Notes under the pieces: generated by a model
Database searches by the model: none
The model's input: only the letters and a program-made list of their open reading frames with translations
Told to the model about the DNA's origin: nothing
Source: Beverwykella pulmonaria
Lineage: Eukaryota > Ascomycota > Dothideomycetes > Pleosporales > Melanommataceae
Reading direction: 5' to 3'
DNA length: 64,000 nucleotides
NCBI GenBank assembly: GCA_001599595.1
Contig: BCHH01000001.1
Coordinates: 1,955,837 to 2,019,836, forward strand
Made by a program: the position numbers and the translations under genes
Part shown: positions 56,116 through 64,000 of the stretch, piece by piece
Layout: the number at the start of each line of letters is the position of its first letter
How positions within the stretch are numbered: position 1 is the first letter of the stretch

Positions 56116-57092
56116 ATGGAGGCAACCCCCGCCGCGAGCAAGGACGATTCTGGCGATGTCTGCGTTATCTGTCTCTCCGCGGTCACGGAGAGAGCCATAA
56201 CGGCCCCGTGCAACCACTACACATTTGACTTCTTGTGTCTCGTGAGCTGGTTGCAGGAGCGCTCTACATGCCCACTATGTACGCCATGAAAGAAGAGGAT
56301 CGCGTCGGATCCTGAAGTCAGTGCTAATAGTCGCCAGGTAAAGCCGAAGTCGCAGCGGTCCAGTACGACTTCCGCTCGCCATCCGATTACAAGAACTATA
56401 CCGTCCGAAGTACTCGCCCGCCCCGCAATCCTGCCAACACCTTGTATCCACGATCCCGCCCGCGACTCCCGCGAAGACCTTACGCCTCTCGCCGCCCCTA
56501 CCCGCCGCCCAACCCGGACATTGCGCTCCTCCGCCGCCAGCATGTGTACAGAGACAAGCTCTTCTCACTGCACGTTGGCAGCAACCGGATATCGCGCTAC
56601 CGGAACCTCACCCCCGAGATGGTCGCCGCCTCTCCCGAACTCCAGTCTCGAGCGCGGACGTGGATACGCCGGGAGCTGCGCGTCTTCAGCTTCCTGCATA
56701 CCGATCCCGAGGGCACGCCATCGGATGGAGCGACAACCAGCAGCAGCGCCGAGTTTCTGCTGACGTACATTGTGTCGATCCTGAAGACGGTCGACATCAA
56801 GGCGAGCAATGGACACGCTGAAGACCTGTTACAGGAATTTCTGGGCAGAGAGAACACGAGGCTGTTCCTCCATGAACTGCATGCCTGGTTACGGAGCCCA
56901 TTTACGAAGCTGGAGGACTGGGATCGGAATGTGCAGTACAGAGAGCGACTGCCAGACAAGTTCGATAACGAGGGAAGAGCGGTTGTGAGAGGAAAGGCAA
57001 GGAGGCGCCCGAGCCGCTCCCGTAGCCCAGAACTCGAAAGCAGGACTGAATGGAGAGAAAGAGACGCCATTGCACGACCTGACCCTGATTGA
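56116..57092 (+). CDS. RING-finger E3 ubiquitin ligase, Topors-like
   Basis: Exons 56116-56278 and 56338-57092 encode 305 aa; the 59 nt intron interrupts the final RING cysteine codon. The RING runs from C16 to C55: C16-x2-C19, C32-N-H34, C41, C52-x2-C55. The ligand usually found three residues after the His is Phe37 here; Asp38 may replace it, as in several fungal relatives with the same NHYTFDFLCL string. A Tyr/Arg/Pro-rich linker follows. The helical part (residues ~110-250, RDKLFSLHVGSNRISRYRNLTP and QSRARTWIRRELRVFSFL) matches the conserved region after the RING in Topors-like proteins. The C-terminus is Arg/Ser-rich. Confidence 0.88.
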
Positions 57093-57814
57093 CTATACCA
57101 CCGCACGTGGACGATCAATCACCTACATTATGGTGTACACTCTATGGTCTTCCCCCTACTCCCGGACCAGAAGTATTCTACTTGTACCCTTCCCGGACCT
57201 TTCGAGATTGAAGTCTGCCTCGACCCACCCTGCGGCATTCAGAGCGGCTTCGGAGAAATCAAAGAAAGCATGGATTGTAAAAACCTGGAACGAATGCTCT
57301 AGCGATTTCGCTCTACTTGCTAGGAGCATGAGTCTCGAGAAAACAGTGTTCCAAGAGTCCATATCAGCCACTGCTCTTTGTAGTGTGCAACTCTGCTTAT
57401 TTCTGGGCGCACGACGGCCCCGGAAATGGGACTATGGGCCTTGATGCTATGCTCGGACGCTGGAAGAGGTTTGAGGGTAGGATAAGAGGAGAGCCGCGGA
57501 CCAGAGTTTGAGTGAAGAAAGGAATTCATGCTTTTGTAGCGTTCTATTGCATGCTGACGCTGGACTAGTGACTAGCAAATAAAAAATAAATAAAAATGAA
57601 GTATGGCAATGACCCGCATATCGTAATGCCGTGACAACTTTATCCCAACGCATCAACGATGAAGACACCCAAAACGCCAGTCTTTGTCAATCCAGAGCTG
57701 AAGACCTGAGTAGTATAAACGCCGAAGAAAAAAAAGAATGAAAAAAAAGGATGAATAGAACAACGAGCCAATGCACGCTCCACATGCGAACTTCGAATCA
57801 CACTCTCACCTTTT
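57093..57814. other. Intergenic region between convergent genes
   Basis: About 720 bp between the stops of the RING and SDS23 genes. A-rich tracts occur at 57580-57597 and 57725-57752. No gene supported. Confidence 0.5.
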
Positions 57815-59569
57815 TCAAGTCCCCGCGGCGCCCCTTCCTCTGATAATCCCCAATCCGGCGCTTCTCTCGCTCATGCTCTCCCGCCGCCCAGACATGCCAG
57901 ACATGCTCTCGCTCCGTGAGCTGTCCACACTCCGCCTCATGCTGCTGCTGCTCGACCTTCTCCTAGCTTGGCGTGCCTCATCGGGGTTATGCGGATGCAG
58001 GCCGCTTGCCTTGGCAAACAGGTTCAACACGTCCGTCAAGCTAATCACGCCGCTCAGCCGGCCAGACAGACTGGAGCCGGCAATCGCGGACGCCGAAATA
58101 GCTGGCGCAGCGGTGCTATTATGGTGGACGGGTGTGGTTGTGGTTGCGGGCATGCTGGTGAATGCGGATGGGAGGGGCGTAATGGGAGACGGCGGGACAA
58201 GGATAGCGGGGGTAGCGGCGGGGGTTGGGGGCCCTGAGGAGGCTGGGGAGGGCGTATCGACGACCCACATGCGGTGTGAGTGCGTGGCGACGAGCTTCGC
58301 CACCGTATGTGCGAGCGTGGAGAAGGGATTGACATGGAACACCGGGAAGGAGTCTTTGCCGTCGTTCATACCGCGCTCGGAGAGGATCACCGAGATGAAG
58401 TGGATGCACGAGGAGCGAAGGAGGGGGAGGGCAGTGGATTTGGTGAGGAGCTGAATGGATCGATTAGCTTTGCACTTGACGACGGAGAAGGGCAGAGAAC
58501 GTACGCGGACGTCGACGTGGGAGATATTGCCAATGACGTTGTTCTGGGCGTCGAGGACCGGAAGGGATGACATGCCTTCGTTGTTCATAAGCTCGAGGGC
58601 GTCGGTCAAGGGTTTGTCCCCACTAATGTTCTTGTCAGCTGCATGTAGGCGGAGATGGTATGGAATCAGCCCTACTTGATGGCATAAACGGAGTGCGATC
58701 CAATGTTGAGGTCCTTGATCAAATACGGGTATAGTTGGTCAATGGCGGGGAAGCTCTGCCTGTTCTCCCAGAAAAACTTCACCAGTCGCAACTGCGTGAG
58801 CACACCAACCACATCCGTGCTGTTCTCTTCGGTGACCAGGACTCGGTGCACGCCACTTCCAAACACCTCCATCGCCTTGGTCAAGTCGGCCGTGGTAGAG
58901 ATAGTAACCAGAGGCTCCTTCTTGCCCAGTTCCTTCACATCCTTGAGCGGAATTGGTTTCCCTTCCCGGCCCTTCTTGGCTAGCTCTTCAAACGACCCGA
59001 CTTCGCTCTGGTCTGGGTGGGCAAGACCCACGACAAGCAGGAGGTACGCGTTCAGATCGCTGTAGTCGAAGGTGCCTGTGGCGGTGTGGGAGGTTTCGTC
59101 ATCACGGAGCAGGACGACATTGGGGGCGCCAGACTGGACGAGAAGCTGCAGGAAAGTCAGAAGCGATCATCAAAGCAGCTGTGCCGGTGCTTACGTTGGT
59201 GGCCTCCTCCACGGTGGTGTCGTACTGCACAAACCGCACCTGCTCTGGGTCTACGACCTCGCCCACACGAATGGTCCGCCAGTCCCGTCCAGCAAACGCA
59301 GGGTCTCCGCCCTTGGTCGGTGGGTTGTTTAGCAGGTCCTGCAAGGCTTGCTGAGAGAGCGAGGGCTGGCGGGTGGCACGAGGGGACACGGGGATGCCGC
59401 GCATGTTTTCGGCGAAGCTGGAGCGGTGGCTGGAGAGCGGGCTCGACATGTTGAGCGAGGGCGGCGGCGGCGACCGCGGGCCCGAGTTTGCGATTGACCC
59501 CAGCGGTGCTGTGTTCTTCTCTTTCTCTTGTCTCTTTGCTGGCGGCTCCTCCGCATTGTGATCTGCCAT
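57815..59569 (-). CDS. SDS23: CBS-domain protein Sds23
   Basis: Exons 59195-59569, 58676-59145, 58505-58622 and 57815-58450 encode 532 aa; introns are 49-54 nt. The N-terminus is Ser/Pro-rich. [19 protein letters not shown] opens the paired CBS region, and [17 protein letters not shown] is a hallmark of Sds23/Moc1 that separates it from AMPK gamma (Snf4). Further CBS blocks are [56 protein letters not shown] and [17 protein letters not shown]. Sds23 inhibits PP2A/PP6-type phosphatases and supports mitotic progression and stress response in yeasts. A Pro/Ala/Thr insert of ~60 residues splits the last CBS motif. Confidence 0.93.
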
Positions 59570-60174
59570 GGCGGCGGAAGAAGGCGGGGTGAGCGGGACG
59601 AGCAGCAAGCAGGCAGGCGAGTTTGTCTGGCGGTGTCGGGAGCCGTCAGTCAGACACGGGGCTGTGGGAGTAGGTTGAAGACAAATTGCTTGGTCGAAGG
59701 GTGTGTGCAGTGGAGGTCGCGGGGGGGAGGTGGGCTGCTATCTACGTTGGAATTGTGGCATGAGTGTGCAGGTGCATTTGCTGGGGAGAGATCTCCCGAT
59801 TTGCTGATTAGGTGCATTGCCCCTCCCAGAGGCGAGCATCACCACATCCACTGAGTCAGGGTCCTTGGGAGCTCGGGTACTCGCGCAGCTTCAGTAACGT
59901 GAGCGAGACACACCTGCAACCGTTTTGTCCTCCACTTGACAGGACCTGCCTCGCCCACTGGTCAAAATAGAATATTTGCCAATCGCTTGTGGCAGCCGGT
60001 TATTCGGGTGCCAAGATTTAGGAGAGCACCACCACACATGACCGGACGCGGGTCCTTGGAGTAGATGATGTGTATTATTATTCGTGATCCCATCCTGTCC
60101 GAGTCCCAAGGCTATACAATGAACATGTAAAACGTTATACACAAAGCTCCCATCCTTTTGCCACACACGCGTTC
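59570..60174. other. Intergenic region upstream of SDS23
   Basis: About 600 bp, GC-rich near the SDS23 start. No other feature found. Confidence 0.5.
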
Positions 60175-61780
60175 TCAAATATCCAACATGCTCCGAATCC
60201 TCTGCGGCGGTGCAGCCGCCATGTTCTCCGCCGTCAACGTCATTCCTGTCATTTCTGTGCCGCGGGTGCCGTTAGTCCTGTCTGTATTCGTGCTCACTGC
60301 ATCGCTGTCCGTCCGACGTACCGGTAATCTCGAGGGCGCCGCCGTGGACGATTGTCGAGAATCGGCAGGACTCTGGTCTCGGAATGGATCCTGTGCGGGC
60401 CTATCCCTAGACCGGTTCCTCAAATTCATATTGCCCATCTCAATGGTCTGCTCGAGACGGCGCGTCGTCGGTCTCCCTCCGCCTATTTCGGTCGTTATAT
60501 TTTTCAGTCTCTGGTCTGCGGTTCCGTAACGTTCTGTCCAATTCTTGGACCACCAGTTGGGCTTCTTGACGATGCCGATCTCGGCGTCTTGCTCACGACC
60601 GCGCTCTCGCCGTTGCTGGATGAGGACCTTGTCTTCGTTCTCTTCCGTGAATCCGGCAATCTCGAAGATGATCATGATGAGCAGGATCGTTCCGTATCCC
60701 AGTCCAAACGGCCAGCCGATGGCGACGTCATCCCGGAATATGCTGAGGTCCCACAACCAAGCACTAGCAATGCCGTAGGCGACACGCATGCCCAGTATGA
60801 TGATGTTGGCGAAAAGCTTGGTTGGGCAGAAATGGCAGAAGGTGTTGATCTTGTTCCAGAAACCGCTCACGCGTGGAGTGTAGTGCTTCATGGAGTGATG
60901 AAGAGAGTAAATGATCACAAACCAAGCGCAGGCAGCAATGATGGCTCCCGCTTTCTCCCGCGGGCCAGTGGCGGAGGGCCTCGCAATGTCATTCTTCTGT
61001 TCGGGCGTGTTTTGCTTCTCAATGTTGGTCCAAGACCGTGGAATGGTCATGAAAAAGTTCATCCACGCGAACAGGTAGAAAACAAGCGGTAAATAGAACT
61101 CGGTCTTCGCGCGCTTGTCGTCCTGTGGTAGACCGTATGGATCGCGATCGACAACCTGTCTTTCTTGCCATGAGCCCCTAGCCGAGTTAGTTCCTCCTTC
61201 GGTAGCATGGGCTCGAAAATACCTACCAATGCCGCGTGCCTTCCCACACCATGGCCAAGGCGCCCGGGACCATTAAAACGAAGAAGAAGCTTTGTAGCAC
61301 AATGGGTGTTTGCTGCAGATAATAGCGGTCCACGTCGATGCCCGTTAGGGTGCTGATCATGCCACACGCTGCCACGAAAAGCATCCAGTACCACTGCCAT
61401 CGCCTTCCGACCACTCTAAACCGCTTATCTTCGCGTAGGTAGAGCCTTCCGTGCTTCCGCAGGTTCATCAGCGTGAGCATGATGCTGGCGCAGAAAAACG
61501 CCGCAAACACGATGCACGCAATGCCCCGGCCGTGGATATGGTAATAGGGTATGTAGCAAGTCGTCGCATTGACCCAACTGCCGTTGTTCAACATGGAAGG
61601 CTTGAAGTTGTCGAAGATGAGGTAGCATTTCGAATTGTTCGAGATGGTATTGTTGCTGTAGAAAGAGTAGCCGAATTCGTTCAGCGCCGTGAAGTTGAAG
61701 TGTACGCCATTGATGACTTTGTCCGTCTCGTTGTCGCCGTTTGGGAGCTGGACAAGCTCTCGAAGATTGATGAGGGGCAT
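60175..61780 (-). CDS. DUF2434 family multi-pass membrane protein
   Basis: Exons 61227-61780 and 60175-61177 encode 518 aa; the intron is 49 nt. The protein starts MPLINLRELVQLPNGDNETDKVINGVHFNFTALNEFGYSFY, a luminal or external part with several N-glycosylation sites (NFT, NNT, NNS, NGS, NAT). Seven or so hydrophobic segments follow, including IACIVFAAFFCASIMLTL, WYWMLFVAACGMISTL and LPLVFYLFAWMNFFMTI. The last ~150 residues are cytosolic, Arg/Asp/Ser-rich and disordered. This architecture matches the fungus-specific DUF2434 family, whose function is not established. The start is the first ATG in frame. Confidence 0.9.
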
Positions 61781-63120
61781 TGCGGCGGAGGCTGCGGCCA
61801 GCAAGGCCTAACGTCAGGGTTGGGGGTCCGAAGGCAGAGTTGGCAGAGATTGGCGATTGCGTCCGGGTCGGCTGGGGGATTCTGAGCAGTTTAAGAGGGC
61901 TGGGGCGCGCGCAGAATGTTCGCGTTGTCTTCCGAGGACTTCCGGCGGGGACTGGGTGTTTGGCTGCGGGAGATCAAGATGCGCGCAATGCTGGAGAGGG
62001 TGGAGGGGAGGCTTGGCCTGTTTTTGAAGCTCACCGGGTAGGATTGGGTACGGAGGTGTCTAAAATGGCGCACCGGATATCGAGGCAAGCTCTTCGTTGG
62101 CGCATCCCAGTGTTGAAGTCTGCATGCACCCGGCTGACTATTGTTTCCGCCGATGATGAGCATGTGGCCCGTGCTGATGCTTCGTTTTGCCATCCCCACA
62201 TGAAACTTCGAAACCTCACACCATCGCCGCACTCTTTCCGCTCTTGGATGCTAGGTTTCTGTGTTTGAGCCCCTATGCAATCAGGATGAGGCTTCAAGCT
62301 GAGTCGCTCCACGGGCATCGCTAAGCACTTAGCTGGGCACGAACTTGTGGGTATCAAGCGTCGCCATATCTTCGAATCTAATGAGAAACCTCAATATTCA
62401 TCACGTGGCCATTTACATCGGTTTGCTTAATAGCCTCCACGCTGTTGCTTAGGGATCTGAGTCGATTGCCCCTACTAGTCTCTTTTTAGCTTTGCCACTT
62501 TTACCCTCACGATCTCGTTTTCTCTTTTGAGTACACTGTTCTTTCAAGTCTTCGATTTTCTTTCGGGGTGCTTTGAGCTTAGTCGTAAATATCTACAACC
62601 TGTTCTCTATCCTTTCGTCCAGCATTTCCATTCGCCATTTTTCCAGCTTCTTCTTCAGTCTTCATGTGCCTCTGGGTCATGTTTGTCTGTCGGGACTCAC
62701 CGACGAAGTCTTTCGAATCACAGCCAGAGCGCCTAAGGGTGTTGATAAGTGTTGAAATCCAGAAAAGAAAGCAATGATGACTATGTGCTATCCTTTTCAC
62801 AGCCCGCATTTTGCCAACGCTGGCCTGGAGGTGCACATACCAGCATAGTACACGGCTAAGGTCCGCAATAGCGGCAGAGACACATGCTCTCTCTCTTTCG
62901 ACGATTCTACCACTATAACTCCGCCGCTATCCCGCAATTGCCATTTTCAATGCCGATAACTTCGAACTTAATCCACTGGCCCGCCGCAGGCGTCTCCAGC
63001 CGTGATGCTCTTGTTACACGTTGTTGTAATGTCGTAGTCAAACATAAAACCAATGCAAGAGCTCGATTTACAAGTGCATATGAACGTCTGTTAGTTGTTT
63101 TCGTTATTTTCTGCGCTGTT
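61781..63120. other. Intergenic region
   Basis: About 1.3 kb between the DUF2434 gene start and the ankyrin-like pseudogene. A pyrimidine-rich stretch runs through 62480-62680. Small open frames here have no recognisable features. Confidence 0.5.
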
Positions 63121-63798
63121 CTAGCTGGATATAGGTCGTTCCGCGTCAGCCCGGTCGGGCCATAGCAGTTGTGAGTCCTGCTGACTATAGTTGATACCGT
63201 ATCTTCTTTTCCACGAATGTTCCCTTGTGAATTCGATGATCTTGTAGCCACCGGAGTCAAGCACGACATCAAAATGATCCTCTCGATAGGTTCCTAAAAA
63301 CCTATTGTGGTTGTCGAAGTATCTACCCCAGCACGCTTCCGAGTAAACAATGCGAAATACAGATCTTCCCAAACGATCCAAGGCGTGGGGGTTTGCTCCC
63401 TGGCATACAAGGTAAATTAAACACGCTTTCTCATCTTGCTCTGATGGAGGTGGGACTGGCGAACCGAATGAAATGGGTAGGCAGGTTGCGCCGTCCGTAT
63501 CAATGTCGTTAATGTTGCATCCTTTCTTTAGGAGAAGGTCGAATTTTCACAAGTTTCGTTTCGAATCAAGCGAACAAGGATTGCCATGGGCACGACTGAC
63601 AACGGCGGTCAAAGCAACATCTCTGGGGCAAATGTGAGTCTTATTCTGCCTCTTGAAAATTTTCTCAAGCCAAAAATTTCTTAACATGCATGTACTCGCT
63701 TTTCCGTCAAGTACTTTCTCCAGGGACATACGTGGACCAAGAACTATGTAGCCACCGAACTTGACTGGTGCTTCATATTCGTTCATTCGATGGCTCAA
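63121..63798 (-). pseudogene. Ankyrin-like protein pseudogene
   Basis: One minus-strand frame from 63798 to the stop at 63121 carries degenerate ankyrin-repeat features: DLLLKKGCNINDIDTDGATCL, then CLIYLVCQGANPHALDRLGRS. It is broken once by TGA at 63547-63549, which would be CGA before a C-to-T change. Protein-like sequence also occurs upstream toward the window edge (about 63850-64000) but with TAG, TAA and TGA stops. The gene therefore seems to be inactive and to extend beyond the window or be truncated. Such ankyrin proteins are numerous and fast-turning in filamentous fungi. Confidence 0.65.
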
Positions 63799-64000
63799 TC
63801 AGTCTCCTCCTGAAGACCGTTGGACCCCGCTCGATAGTCTTGCTCACAATACTGGCACGAACAACTCACCCAGAAGCAGTGTCAATGAGCACCAGAGTAT
63901 AGGAATATTACACAGTGGTAGATGTAAATTTTACGCTAACACGGAAAACATATTTAATCGGCTATTTGCGTCTTATGGCGAGGATTCTAGGGCCTTCTCC

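Noticed and set aside
57815..59569. First taken as AMPK gamma (Snf4) because of its CBS motifs
   Set aside because: The [16 protein letters not shown] block, Ser-rich N-terminus and split last CBS motif match Sds23 instead.
1..64000. tRNA genes and CRISPR arrays
   Set aside because: No pair of A and B boxes with a cloverleaf, and no regularly spaced repeat array, was seen by eye on either strand; a covariance search would be decisive for tRNAs.

Overview
This is a 64 kb piece of a nuclear genome from a filamentous ascomycete (Pezizomycotina). The evidence is protein genes split by many short GT-AG introns (mostly 46-66 nt, with CTAAC/CTGAC-type branch points), a single dispersed 5S rRNA gene, fungus-specific families (Fungal_N domain, Zn2Cys6 factor, BSD2, DUF2434, HAD_SAK, Tna1-like MFS), and decayed sequences whose stop codons look like C-to-T (RIP-type) changes. 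A Dothideomycete is plausible but cannot be proven from the sequence alone. I resolved exon structure by eye from splice signals and reading-frame continuity; coordinates given for genes run from start codon to stop codon.

Left part (1-13.4 kb) is gene-poor and partly AT-rich. It holds an unknown tail-anchored protein, a C2H2 zinc-finger protein, an APH-type kinase pseudogene with one TGA, a Fungal_N-domain protein, a decayed LINE (RNase H plus C-terminal zinc-knuckle part) that is itself interrupted by a ~317 bp insertion with 8 bp direct repeats, a pseudogene with six in-frame TAG/TAA stops, and an Mpr1-like acetyltransferase.

The middle (13.4-43 kb) is dense and mostly housekeeping: PhyH dioxygenase, a small F-box-like protein, CCT7 (TCP-1 eta), an Hrt3/Pof7/FBXO9-type F-box protein, an Mtm1-type mitochondrial carrier, an ELYS-like nuclear-pore protein, a diverged 5S rRNA gene, an NAD(P)-binding SDR-like protein, BSD2, a Cbp6/UQCC2-like assembly factor, a degenerate unknown gene, an HPC2-like HIR-complex subunit, NOP56 divergent from CCT6 (TCP-1 zeta), and a large GH47 alpha-mannosidase with two disordered inserts.

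The right part (43-62 kb) starts with a Tna1-like transporter, a Zn2Cys6 regulator (frameshifted here), an enoyl-CoA hydratase/isomerase with a PTS1-like end, and quinolinate phosphoribosyltransferase, a neighbourhood suggestive of nicotinate/quinolinate use. It continues with a secreted RNase T2, a HAD_SAK RNA-repair-like protein, a RING E3, SDS23, and a DUF2434 membrane protein. The window ends in an ankyrin-like pseudogene with one TGA.

No CRISPR, tRNA gene or intact transposon was recognised. The most unusual items are the nested insertion that can be removed from the LINE to restore its frame, the structure-conserving but sequence-diverged 5S gene, the twin KRQLD motifs in the GH47 inserts, and the frameshift in the Zn2Cys6 regulator.
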